A stretch of DNA of 44,054 nt, from NCBI GenBank assembly GCA_031276855.1, contig JAISMH010000076.1, forward strand, positions 1 to 44,054, in the 5' to 3' direction. The notes beneath the pieces are model-generated. The model searched no databases. It had not been told where the DNA came from and was given only the letters and a program-made list of their open reading frames with translations. The DNA is from Synergistaceae bacterium (lineage in GTDB: Bacteria > Synergistota > Synergistia > Synergistales > Aminobacteriaceae). Positions within the stretch are counted from its first letter, which is position 1, and each line of letters opens with the position of its first letter. Shown here piece after piece: positions 21,919-34,400 of this stretch. Made by a program: the position numbers and the translations under genes.

Positions 21919-24900
21919 CTACCGCGCTTCAAGCAGAATCCCCGCAGAGTCCGGCGGATTCGCCAGGCGCCGGTAGGCCGCCAGCCGGGCCATCGCGTCG
22001 CTCTCGCACTTCGCGAAAAGCTCGCCCGCCAGGTCGGGGAACTGGCGGAACAGGGCCGCGTAACGAACCTCGCTCTTCAGAAACTCCCGGAAATTCGCTT
22101 TCGGAGGCTTCGAGTCCAGAATAAAAGGATTCTTCCCCTGATCTTTCAGGAGGGGGTTGTAGCGGTACAGGCCCCAATAGCCGGCCTCGACGGCGCGCTT
22201 TTCCTGCTCCTGGGATCTGCCCATCCCCGCGGAAATCCCGTGGTTGATGCAGGGACAGTACGCGATGACGACCGACACGCCCGGATACGCCTCGGCCTCG
22301 ACGAAGGCCTTCAGCGTCTGGTTCCGGTCCGCTCCCATGGCGATCTGCGCCACGTAGACGTTCCCGTAGGGAATCATCATCATGCCCAGGTCTTTCTTGC
22401 AGGTTCTCTTGCCTCCGGCCGAAAAACCCGCTATCGCCGCGGCGGGCGTGGCCTTGGAGGACTGTCCTCCCGTGTTGGAATAGACCTCCGTGTCCACAAT
22501 CAGGATGTTGATGTCCTCGCCGGACGCCGCGACGTGGTCCAGCCCGCCGTACCCGATGTCGTAGGCCCAGCCGTCCCCGCCGACGATCCACTGCGCCTTC
22601 CGGACGAAAAAGTCGCGGCGGCCGTAAATTTCGTCGAGCAGCGGGTCGGAGCCCTTGTGAACGCTCAGGGCCGCGGCGAGACGCGAGGCGCGCTCCCGCG
22701 TTCCCGAACTCTCGTTCCGGCGTTCGTACCAGTCCGTCATCGCTTTCCGAAGGTCGAGGGGCAGCGCGGGTTCCGCGAGAGCCTGAGCAACCTTCTCCGC
22801 GACGAGTCCGCGAAGCTGGGTCGCGCCGATGTGGATTCCGAACCCGTACTCCCCGCAGTCCTCGAACAGCGAATAGGCGAAGGCCGGGCCGTGTCCCTCG
22901 GCGTTCGTCGTGTAGGGAATGGCGGGACAGCTTCCGCCCCAAACGGTGGTGCAGCCGGAGGGGTTCTGGATGTACATCCGGTCGCCGAACAGCTGCGTCA
23001 GGAGCTTCACGTAAGGCGTTTCGCCGCACCCGGCGCAGGCTCCGCTGAACTCGAGCAGAGGCTGCGCGAACTGGCTTCCCTTGACGGTGCGCAGCCGCTC
23101 CTCGGGAACGGGTTTACAGGAGATACGCGAAACCGCGAAATCCCACAGCTCCGCGGCTTTCGGAAGCTGAGACGCGAGAGGCCGCATTTCGAGAGCCTTT
23201 TTCCCGCCTTCACTTTCACTTCCACTTTCACTTCTATCTCCACCCCCGCCCCCGCGGCCCGCGGGGCAGACATCGACGCAGTTGCCGCACCCGGTGCAGT
23301 CGAGCGAGGAAACGGCCAGATGAAATCGCCTGCCGCCCTCACCGAACACCCCCGCCGCGGGCTTCGTCGAAAATCCCTCCGGCGCTCCGGCCAGTTCCGC
23401 CTCGTCCGCCAGAAGCGGGCGCAGAACGGCGTGCGGACAGACGAAAGAACACTGATTGCACTGAATACACTGTTCCGGCTTCCACACCGGCGTGAACACC
23501 GCGATGCCGCGCTTCTCGAACGCGCTCGTCCCGACGGGGAACGTCCCGTCCTCGCAGCCCTTCATGACGCTCACGGGCAGGCGGTCTCCCTCCTGACGGT
23601 TGACGGGTTCCACAAATTTCGCGACGAAGTCCGGGACGGAAGGGCTTTTTCCGGCTTCTGCGCCGGGCAGAGGCGCGTCCTTCCACTCCTCCGGGACCGG
23701 GACGGCCGCCACGCCGGCGATGCCCCGGTCGATGGCCGCGAAATTCATGTCGAGCACCCTCTGCCCCTGCTTGCCGTAGGATTCGACGACAGCCTCTTTC
23801 AGGTACTTCACGGCTTCATCGATGGAGATAATGGCGGGAGTCCGGGGGGCCTCAGTTCCCTGAGCGGCAATCCGGGGGTCTCGGGAGGCGCGGTCCGTCC
23901 CGGAGGCACAGACGGACTCAGCCCCCTGAGCGATGTTCCGGGGGTCTCGGGGGGCGCGGTCCGTCCCGGAGGCACAGACGGACTCGGCCCCCTGAGCGAT
24001 GTTCCGGGGGTCTCGGGGGGCGCAGTCCGTCCCGGAGGGGCGGACGGGCTCAGCCCCCTGAGCAATAATCTTGAAGAAAGCCGCCTGCATGATCATGTTG
24101 ATGCGGCTCCCGAGTTCCAGCTCCTGCGCGATTTTGACGGCGTTGATGGCGTAAAAGGCGATTCCGTTGCGCGCGATGAAGCGCTTCATGTCCCCGGGCA
24201 GGTTTTTCTCGATCTCTTCGGGGCTCCACTGGGTGTTGAGGAGGAAACGCCCTCCCGGCTTCAGGCCGTCCAGAAGATCGTATTTGCCGATGTAAGCCGG
24301 GTTGTGACAGGCAACGAAGTCCGCTTTATGGATATAGTAGGAAGACTTGATGGGCGTCTTCCCGAAGCGCAGGTGGGAGATGGTGATACCGCCCGATTTT
24401 TTGGAGTCGTAGGCAAAATACGCCTGAGCGTAGAGGTCCGTGTGGTCGCCGATGATCTTGATGGCGCTCTTGTTGGCGCCGACCGTGCCGTCGGAGCCGA
24501 GCCCCCAGAACTTGCAGGCCGTCGTTTCGGGGGGCGCGGGGTCGAAGTCCTCCGCGGGCCGGGGCAGAGAGGTCATCGTGACGTCGTCGTCGATGCCGGC
24601 GGTGAAGCCGTTTTTGGGCGCGTCCAGCGCGAGGTTCTCGTAGACGGCCAGAATTTCGGACGGGCTGAAGTTTTTGGCCCCCAGGCCGTAACGCCCCCCG
24701 ACGACGAGCGGCGGAGCGGCGAAACCCGCCTTTTTCGCGCCGGACACGGCGAGGTCGTAGAGCGCGCTGCGCACGTCCATATAGAGCGGCTCCCCCGCCG
24801 CACCGGGCTCCTTGGTGCGGTCGAGGACGGCGATTTTTTCGACCGTCCGGGGCAGGACCGCGATCAGGCGTTCGGGGCAGAAGGGCCGGTAGACGCGGAC

Positions 24901-25857
24901 ATTGACCAGACCGACTTTTTCGCCGCGCGCGTTCATCCAGTCCACCGTCTCCTCGATGGCCGTGCAGGCCGAGCCCATGGCGACGACGACGCGCGCCGCG
25001 TCCGGGGCGCCGTAGTAGTTGAAAAACGCGTAGGGCCGGCGGCCGTCTTTTTCATTGTCCTTTTTTTCATTATCCTTTCCGCCGCCGCGCCCGGTCAGAG
25101 CGTTGACGTCCGCCAGACAGCTGTCCAGAATCCCGGGCAGGGCCCTATACCAGGGATTGACCGCCTCCCGCATCTGGAAGAACACGTCGGGATTCTGCGT
25201 CATGCCCCGGTGTACGGGACGGTCGGGGCTCAAGGCGTGGTCGCGGAAGGCCTTGACGGCGTCCCAGTCCAGCAGTTTCCCCAGCTCTTCGTACTCCAGC
25301 ACCTCGATTTTCTGAACCTCGTGCGAGGTGCGGAACCCGTCGAAGAAGTGCAGGAAGGGCACGCGGGACTTGATGGCGGCCAGATGCGCGACGGCGGCCA
25401 TGTTCATGGCGTCCTGGACGTTGGCGGAGGCCAGGATCGCGAACCCCGTCTGCCGTGCCGCCATGACGTCCTGATGGTCGCCGAAGACGCTCCAGGCGTT
25501 GTTGGCCAGAGCGCGGGCGCTGACGTGGAACACGGCAGGCAGAAGCTCCCCCGCGATGCGGTACATGTTGGGAATCATCAGCAAAAGCCCCTGCGCGGAC
25601 GTGTATGTCGTCGTCAGAGACCCTCCCTGCAGGGAGCCGTGGACGGCGCCGGCCGCGCCGCCTTCCGACTGCATTTCGACCACGCGCACCGTCCGCCCGA
25701 ACAGGTTCTTCCTGCCGCCCGCCGCCCACTCGTCCGCCAGCTCCGCCATCGGAGAGGAGGGCGTGATGGGAAAGATCGCCGCCACCTCGCTGAAAGCGTA
25801 GGAAACATGAGCCGCGGCCGTGTTGCCGTCCATCGTCTGCATTCTGCGCCCGGTCAT
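21919..25857 (-). CDS. nifJ: Pyruvate:ferredoxin (flavodoxin) oxidoreductase, single-chain
   Basis: This enzyme converts pyruvate and CoA to acetyl-CoA and CO2 and reduces ferredoxin, a central reaction of anaerobes. The 1312-residue chain has the alpha domain (MDGNTAAAHVSYAFSEVAAI, FPITPSSPMAE), the transketolase-C-like and gamma domains (GSDGTVGANKSAIKIIG), and two 4Fe-4S motifs (CIQCNQCSFVC near residue 795, CTGCGNCVDVC near 855). The TPP domain follows, with GACAGCGETPY near 938 and GDGWAYDIGYGGLDHV near 1090. Usual length is about 1170-1200. The excess comes from three low-complexity insertions: KDNEK repeats near residue 265, a 66-bp repeat array near 600-675, and a Ser/Glu run near 865-880. 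Confidence 0.96.
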   Translation of the reverse strand: MTGRRMQTMDGNTAAAHVSYAFSEVAAIFPITPSSPMAELADEWAAGGRKNLFGRTVRVVEMQSEGGAAGAVHGSLQGGSLTTTYTSAQGLLLMIPNMYRIAGELLPAVFHVSARALANNAWSVFGDHQDVMAARQTGFAILASANVQDAMNMAAVAHLAAIKSRVPFLHFFDGFRTSHEVQKIEVLEYEELGKLLDWDAVKAFRDHALSPDRPVHRGMTQNPDVFFQMREAVNPWYRALPGILDSCLADVNALTGRGGGKDNEKKDNEKDGRRPYAFFNYYGAPDAARVVVAMGSACTAIEETVDWMNARGEKVGLVNVRVYRPFCPERLIAVLPRTVEKIAVLDRTKEPGAAGEPLYMDVRSALYDLAVSGAKKAGFAAPPLVVGGRYGLGAKNFSPSEILAVYENLALDAPKNGFTAGIDDDVTMTSLPRPAEDFDPAPPETTACKFWGLGSDGTVGANKSAIKIIGDHTDLYAQAYFAYDSKKSGGITISHLRFGKTPIKSSYYIHKADFVACHNPAYIGKYDLLDGLKPGGRFLLNTQWSPEEIEKNLPGDMKRFIARNGIAFYAINAVKIAQELELGSRINMIMQAAFFKIIAQGAEPVRPSGTDCAPRDPRNIAQGAESVCASGTDRAPRDPRNIAQGAESVCASGTDRASRDPRIAAQGTEAPRTPAIISIDEAVKYLKEAVVESYGKQGQRVLDMNFAAIDRGIAGVAAVPVPEEWKDAPLPGAEAGKSPSVPDFVAKFVEPVNRQEGDRLPVSVMKGCEDGTFPVGTSAFEKRGIAVFTPVWKPEQCIQCNQCSFVCPHAVLRPLLADEAELAGAPEGFSTKPAAGVFGEGGRRFHLAVSSLDCTGCGNCVDVCPAGRGGGGGDRSESGSESEGGKKALEMRPLASQLPKAAELWDFAVSRISCKPVPEERLRTVKGSQFAQPLLEFSGACAGCGETPYVKLLTQLFGDRMYIQNPSGCTTVWGGSCPAIPYTTNAEGHGPAFAYSLFEDCGEYGFGIHIGATQLRGLVAEKVAQALAEPALPLDLRKAMTDWYERRNESSGTRERASRLAAALSVHKGSDPLLDEIYGRRDFFVRKAQWIVGGDGWAYDIGYGGLDHVAASGEDINILIVDTEVYSNTGGQSSKATPAAAIAGFSAGGKRTCKKDLGMMMIPYGNVYVAQIAMGADRNQTLKAFVEAEAYPGVSVVIAYCPCINHGISAGMGRSQEQEKRAVEAGYWGLYRYNPLLKDQGKNPFILDSKPPKANFREFLKSEVRYAALFRQFPDLAGELFAKCESDAMARLAAYRRLANPPDSAGILLEAR
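23211..23240 (+). repeat. 12-bp duplication in nifJ between the Fe-S and TPP domains
   Basis: CACTTTCACTTC occurs twice in a row and decays into TATCTC. On the coding strand it gives alternating Ser/Glu residues inside a Gly-rich loop right after the second cluster motif. Confidence 0.85.
23860..24057 (+). repeat. 66-bp minisatellite inside nifJ, three units plus partial
   Basis: CTGAGC-starting units recur exactly every 66 bases (23860, 23926, 23992, with a fourth start at 24058), and a decayed partial unit lies to the left from about 23835. The two middle units are almost identical. On the coding strand each unit encodes 22 residues, IAQGAE(S/P)V followed by a Ser-Gly-Thr-Asp run and a PRDPRN ending. 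The array is inserted between AAFFKI and the IISIDEAVKYLKEA helix, which are adjacent or nearly so in ordinary enzymes of this family. No spacers vary, so it is not a CRISPR. Confidence 0.95.
25047..25078 (+). repeat. 15-bp duplication encoding KDNEK in nifJ
   Basis: CATTGTCC and CATTATCC lie 15 bases apart in a T-rich stretch. The coding strand gives KDNEKKDNEKD within a loop of the alpha domain that ordinary family members lack. Confidence 0.8.
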
Positions 25858-25874
25858 GACCCCGCCCCCCCGGT

Positions 25875-25919
25875 TTCATGAATCCCGGCTTCATAAATCC
25901 CGATTCCATAAATCCCGAC
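25875..25919 (+). repeat. 15-bp tandem repeat, three units, upstream of nifJ
   Basis: TTCATGAATCCCGGC, TTCATAAATCCCGAT and TCCATAAATCCCGAC occupy 25875-25919. They end 18 bases before the nifJ start codon, in its 5' untranslated region or promoter. Confidence 0.93.
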
Positions 25920-25983
25920 TCCGCGGCCGGCGCATTCCCCTCTCGTGTTCAGTGCCAAAATTTCGCCCCCCTGATTTTGTTTG

Positions 25984-26020
25984 CTGCTTCAGTATTGACT
26001 GCTTCAGTGTTTACTGCTGC
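25984..26020 (+). repeat. 15-bp tandem repeat, 2.5 units, in the nifJ upstream region
   Basis: CTGCTTCAGTATTGA, CTGCTTCAGTGTTTA and CTGCTGC follow each other. Their placement about 130-160 bases upstream of nifJ would suit an operator with iterated sites, but they may equally be slippage products like the other 15-bp arrays. Confidence 0.9.
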
Positions 26021-26136
26021 AAAGTGAGCGCGGCGTCGGATACGCTGCGCTTTTCCATAGCGGCTGTTGTCCTCCCCGATGCTGCTCCTAGATTATTTCA
26101 TAAGGCGAGAAAATTTCAACTGAAATAATGCTTTTG

Positions 26137-26145
26137 TGATATACT
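26137..26145 (+). promoter_or_regulatory. Extended -10 promoter for the glycosyltransferase
   Basis: TGATATACT is an extended -10 element (TGnTATAAT with one mismatch). There is no strong -35. It would give a leader of about 230 bases that contains the inverted-repeat element. Confidence 0.4.
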
Positions 26146-26170
26146 CAACAGCTGGTCTTGTCTGAGAGGG

Positions 26171-26294
26171 TGTGCAAATAAGTAACCCCTTTTGCATATT
26201 CTTTTTTGGCCTCAATTCTCTTTTCCCGACTGAGCATTTCCAACGGTTTCTCAAACGCGCCGTCCCTGTGCAAAAGGGTTTACTCATTTGCACA
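26171..26294. mobile_element. MITE-like inverted-repeat element, 124 bp
   Basis: The left arm TGTGCAAATAAGTAACCCCT (continuing TTTGCATA) and the right arm, read on the opposite strand, agree at 25 of 28 positions by eye. The spacer is about 68 bases and there is no coding potential. GGG flanks both ends and could be a 3-bp target duplication. Each arm also has near-palindromic ends (TGTGCAAA and TTTGCA-). It could be a miniature transposable element or, as RNA, a long hairpin in the glycosyltransferase leader. No matching transposase is in the window. Confidence 0.55.
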
Positions 26295-26381
26295 GGGGCT
26301 TCCCGGATTGACATTCACAGGCAAAACGCCGTCCCGAACCCATTAAAAATTAAAAAATTTCTTCGGGGGAGAGGATTCGTT

Positions 26382-27485
26382 GTGCAGCTCAAAAATCTGG
26401 CAAAGACGGTCAAGGGCGTTATGAGCGGGAAAAGGGGCGTCTGTTTTCGAGAGACGGACTGTGCGGAAGAGCTGATTTACCCGGAGGAAAAATTCTCCAT
26501 GCCGGAGCTTCTGGACATCGAGGGGAAACCCCACCGCTTTTTCGAGGCTTACGAGACGACGATTCCTCCCTTTTACGTCAGAAGCCTGAAAAACGGCATC
26601 TGTTATACGTCCGGCGAGGAAGTCTACACGGGCGGCGGTCAGGTGATTCTGGCTCACACCACGCAGAAAACGGCTCCTCCCGTTCGCTGGAGGCGTTTTC
26701 TCGGCAGCGTGACGCGTATCAGAGGCAAAGTTGCCCATCTGGGCCAGAGCAGGGCAGAAAACAACTATTATCTCTGGATTGTCGAGTGCCTGGGGCGTTT
26801 GCACCTGATCCGCAAGTCGGGTTTTCGGCCCGACTTCTACGTGATCTCCAACACCCTGAATTTTCAAAAAGAATGGCTCGAATTGCTCGGTATCCGGGAG
26901 CAGCAGATTATTTCCGCCGATGTCGGCGTGAGTATCCAGGCGGACGAACTGATCGTGCCAAGTTTTATCAACAACTGGGAAATCGTTGATTTCAGGGATG
27001 GCTACACCTACTACCAAAAACAATGGCTGCCCCGCTGGATCGGCGATCTATACAGCGGGTTCAGAACCGAGAGCGGGAACGGAAGAGAAAGGGTTTATAT
27101 CAGCCGTGCAAATGCGCCTTGCCGCAAAGTTGTGAACGAGGATTCGCTGCTTCCTCTGCTCGGCAAGTACGGGTTCACCGTAGTCCGTTCGGAAAATCTG
27201 ACGGTCCGGGAGCAAATTGAAACATTCGCAAACGCGGAAGTGGTTGCCGGCCCGCACGGCGCGGGATTGGCCAACTGCGCCCTCTGCTCTCCGCATACTT
27301 CCGTTCTGGAGATATATCCTCAGTACTATCAGTCTTCCGGTTTGAGAATTATGTTGTCCGCGCTGAACCTCCGCTATTTTTACATGATGGGAGAAACATC
27401 CGATACCTCTATGCGCCCTCAGCAGGAAAATGTCTGCGTTGACCCGGAAAAATTCGAGGCGGCGTTGAAAATGCTGATTGCGTGA
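26382..27485 (+). CDS. Glycosyltransferase family 61 (DUF563) protein
   Basis: The 367-residue product has the features of GT61/DUF563 sugar transferases. AENNYYLWIVECLGRLHLI matches the N-terminal H/N-x-x-H/Y-W region, RVYISRANAPCRKVVNE matches the conserved (R/K)(I/V)YISR-x-x box, and AEVVAGPHGAGLANCALC matches the donor-site GPHGAGL box. No membrane segment or signal peptide is seen, so it is probably cytoplasmic or peripheral. Acceptor and sugar are unknown; surface glycan or protein glycosylation is plausible. The start is GTG at 26382 after GGGGAGAGG. An open frame extends further upstream through the inverted-repeat element, but that part shows no family resemblance. Confidence 0.82.
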   Translation: MQLKNLAKTVKGVMSGKRGVCFRETDCAEELIYPEEKFSMPELLDIEGKPHRFFEAYETTIPPFYVRSLKNGICYTSGEEVYTGGGQVILAHTTQKTAPPVRWRRFLGSVTRIRGKVAHLGQSRAENNYYLWIVECLGRLHLIRKSGFRPDFYVISNTLNFQKEWLELLGIREQQIISADVGVSIQADELIVPSFINNWEIVDFRDGYTYYQKQWLPRWIGDLYSGFRTESGNGRERVYISRANAPCRKVVNEDSLLPLLGKYGFTVVRSENLTVREQIETFANAEVVAGPHGAGLANCALCSPHTSVLEIYPQYYQSSGLRIMLSALNLRYFYMMGETSDTSMRPQQENVCVDPEKFEAALKMLIA

Positions 27486-27503
27486 TCGGGTGAAAAGCCG
27501 AAT

Positions 27504-27534
27504 CTGCGGTTTGAGGCGGGCCCCCAAACCGCAG
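27504..27534 (+). terminator. Hairpin after the glycosyltransferase gene
   Basis: CTGCGGTTTG and CAAACCGCAG form a perfect 10-bp stem around a 11-base GC-rich loop, 19 bases after the stop codon. No T-run follows, so it may be a weak or factor-dependent terminator or an RNA-stabilising hairpin. Confidence 0.5.
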
Positions 27535-27617
27535 GTTGAGAAACGCATGCTCGCCATCAGGGTTGCGTTTACTCTCGAGTTCGGAAAAAATTCTGGAAAA
27601 AAATTCTTAAAAAACGA

Positions 27618-27646
27618 TTGCTCCCCGGCGACGGGTTGGGTATAAT
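27618..27646 (+). promoter_or_regulatory. rpoB promoter P1
   Basis: TTGCTC, a 17-base spacer, then TATAAT. The -10 is perfect and the -35 matches at three of six key positions. It lies 124 bases upstream of the rpoB ATG. Confidence 0.65.
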
Positions 27647-27691
27647 AAGGACACATTCGATTGAGAATCTCCGAAGACATAGTCGTGTCTA

Positions 27692-27720
27692 TTGACATGG
27701 CTGTGTCTTATTGCTATAAT
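27692..27720 (+). promoter_or_regulatory. rpoB promoter P2, full sigma-70 consensus
   Basis: TTGACA at 27692-27697, a 17-base spacer and TATAAT at 27715-27720 match the housekeeping consensus at all twelve positions. Transcription should start near 27727, giving a leader of about 43 bases. This is the strongest promoter in the window. Confidence 0.9.
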
Positions 27721-27769
27721 TGGGTTTCGGCATAAATTCCCCCACCCAGCAAGGGAGGTTCTTTTGTCC

Positions 27770-31432
<3,663 letters not shown>

Positions 31433-31434
31433 TC

Positions 31435-34400
31435 ATGGCCCGAAGAGAAATAGTCGGCGTGAGAATCAAGCTGGCGACCCCGGAGCGCATCCGGGAAATA
31501 TCGAGCGGCGAGGTCAAAAAGCCGGAGACGATCAACTATCGAACCCTGCGCCCGGAGAAGGACGGCCTTTTCTGCGAGCGCATCTTCGGCCCCACGCGCA
31601 GTTACGAGTGCGCCTGCGGCAAATATAAGCGCAGCGGCCCGAAGTTCCGCGGGATCGTCTGCGACCGTTGCGGCGTCGAGGTGACGGACAACCGCGTGCG
31701 GCGCGAGCGCATGGGGCATATCGAGCTGGCCGCGCCCGTCGTCCACATCTGGTATCTCCGCGGAATCCCGAGCCGCCTGAGCCTCCTTCTGGGCACCAGC
31801 GCCAAGGACCTCGAAAAGGTGGTCTACTTCGCCCCCACCCGCAAGAAGGAGGGGGCCTTCAAGGTCGTGGCGGACGGACGCCGGCCGGATCTGATCCGCA
31901 AGGGCGCCGTCATCTCTGAAAGCGAAATGGAGATCCACTCGCACTACGATCCCAAGTTCAGGGCCGAGGAGGCCTTCGTCCTCGAATCCGTCGACAACAT
32001 TCCCGCCGGCGAGGGCGACGTGCTGACCGCGCAGCAGGTGGACCGCTTCAGGACGGACTACGGGGAGGAGATTTTCAAGGTGGAGCCCGCGTTCGAGCTG
32101 TTGGAAGACGCGGAGGATCTTCCCCTGGAGAAGAACGGCATCGTTTCCGAATCGGAAAAGCAGCGACTGGCGGAGCAGTACGGCGGCGAGCCGCCCTTCG
32201 GCCGCGCCCTGATCAACGGCAGCGAGGCCTTCATCGTCACGGCGGCCCTCAAGCTCCCGTTCGCGAAGGGGAACATCCTCTCCAAAAGCGAACTCGACCT
32301 TTTCCAGCAGAAATATCCGGGGCGCTTTTCGGCCTCCCGCTGGGGGGTGACCATCGACGACCCCTGCTACATCGTCATCGAGCAGGGGGGGTCTCCCTTC
32401 GCGCGCGCGGACGTCATCTACGACCGGCAGCAGAATCTCTGCCGCGTTTACGACAAGAAATTCGAGGCGGGCATCGGCGCGGAAGGGGTTCAGACCATGC
32501 TTTCCCGCCTGGATCTCGACCTCCTGACCGCGTCCCTGCGGGAGGAGGTGGGGGAGAGCACCGGGCAGAAAAAGCGCAAACTGGTCAAACGCCTCCAGGT
32601 GGCGGAGGATTTCCGTAAAAGCATGTCCAGTGCCCAGTCCATGATTTTGGAGGTTCTGCCCGTCATTCCCCCCGACCTGAGGCCGCTCGTGCAGCTGGAC
32701 GGAGGGCGTTTTGCCACGTCGGACCTGAACGACCTCTACCGGCGCGTGATCAACCGCAACAACCGCCTGAAAAAACTGCAGGAACTCCGGGCTCCCGAGA
32801 TCATCATCCGCAACGAAAAGCGAATGTTGCAGGAGTCCACCGACGCTCTCATCGACAACGGCAGGATGGGCAAGGCGGTACTCGGCGTGGGCAACCGCCC
32901 GCTCAAGAGCCTCACCGACCTCCTGCGGGGCAAGAAGGGGCGTTTCCGCCAGAACCTTCTGGGCAAGCGGGTGGACTACTCCGGGCGCTCCGTCATCGTC
33001 ATCGGGCCCCAGCTCAAGATTTATCAGTGCGGCCTGCCGAAGCAGATGGCTCTGGAGCTGTTCAAGCCGTTCGTCATCCGCCAGCTCGTGGAGCGCCAGC
33101 TCGCGCCTAACGTCAAGAGCGCCAAGCGCATCATCGAGCGCGGGCGCGAGGAGATCTGGGGCATTTTGGAGGAAATAATCCGGGACCACCCCGTCATGCT
33201 GAACCGCGCGCCCACATTGCACCGCCTGGGGATACAGGCCTTCGAGCCGGTTCTGATGGAGGGCAAGGCCATCCGCCTCCACCCCATGGTCTGCACGGCC
33301 TTCAACGCGGACTTCGACGGGGATCAGATGGCCGTTCACGTGCCCCTGTCCATCGAGGCGCAGGCGGAGGCCCGCCTGCTGATGCTTTCGGCGAACAACC
33401 TGCTCTCTCCGGCCAGCGGGCGCCCCGTCGTCACGCCGACGCAGGACATCGTCCTGGGGATCTACTACCTGACGGACATGCGCGAAGGGCTACGGGGAGA
33501 TGGAATGTACTTTTCGAGCGTGGAGGACATCCTTTCGGCGCTGGATCACGAAGCGGTCCACCTCAACGCGCGTGTCTGGCTGAAGGTGGACCCCGCATGG
33601 GCGGTCATGCCGGCCAAGGGGCGGTGCCAGTACCGCCTCAAGCAGAAAACCAAACCCTCCTTCGCCGAAAATCTGAAAAAAGTGAAGGCTCTCTCCGGGT
33701 CGACCGTTTTCGTGGAGACCTCGCCCGGCCGCGCCCTTTTCAACAGCGTGATCGCGGCCCCTCTCCGTTACGTCAACGCGCAATTTGACAAGACGAACAT
33801 GGGGCGTCTTCTGGACGACGCCTACGACAAGGTGGACCGCACCGCGGTCGTGGAAATGCTCGACGCCATCAAGTCTCTGGGGTACCGCTGGGCGGCGAAG
33901 AGCGGAATCAGCTTCGGCGTCGGCTCCGTCATCATCCCCTCGGAGAAGGAGACGATCACGGCCGAGACGATGGAGCAGGACGAGCTTTTCAAGAAAGAAT
34001 ACGAGATGGGCGTTCTCACCCAGAACGAGTATCTTTTCCATAAAGACAAGCTGTGGTCGGACGCCGCCCGGAGAATCGCGGACAGCATCGCGGTGAACAT
34101 GGACGCGGCCAACCCGGTTCGCATGATGGTGGACAGCGGCGCCCGCGGAAGCCGCGGGCAGATGGGGCAGATGGCGGGCATCCGCGGGCTGATGTCCGAC
34201 CCCTCGGGGCGCATCATCGACTATCCCATCACGGCCAACTTCCGCGAGGGGATGAACATGCTCGAATACTTCATCTCCACGCACGGGGCCCGGAAGGGCC
34301 TCGCGGACACGGCGCTTCGGACGGCGAAGTCGGGGTATCTGACGCGCCGCCTCGTCGATGTCGCCCAGGATCTGATCATCACGGAACACGACTGCGGCAC

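Larger units (their letters stand above)
25858..26381. other. Divergent intergenic region between nifJ and the glycosyltransferase
   Basis: No gene is seen in these 524 bases. They hold two 15-bp tandem arrays near nifJ, a 9-bp inverted repeat ATTATTTCA/TGAAATAAT (26092-26100 and 26121-26129), a probable rightward promoter, and a 124-bp inverted-repeat element. GGTTTACTC-type sequence occurs in both arms of that element. Promoters for both flanking genes must lie here. Confidence 0.6.

Noticed and set aside
23860-24057. CRISPR-like array
   Set aside because: Units abut without variable spacers, the period is 66 bp and in frame, and no cas genes are present. It is a coding minisatellite.
24440-24643. 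Short plus-strand open frame within nifJ with a plausible-looking N-terminus
   Set aside because: It is antisense to the conserved gamma-domain region of nifJ and has no ribosome site of note.
22240-25881. Plus-strand open frame of about 1200 codons opposite nifJ
   Set aside because: The minus strand encodes a complete pyruvate:ferredoxin oxidoreductase with all cofactor motifs; the plus frame is compositional shadow.
26172-26381. Extended N-terminus for the glycosyltransferase starting in the inverted-repeat element
   Set aside because: The extension crosses the inverted repeat, lacks family resemblance, and the GTG at 26382 has a good ribosome site.
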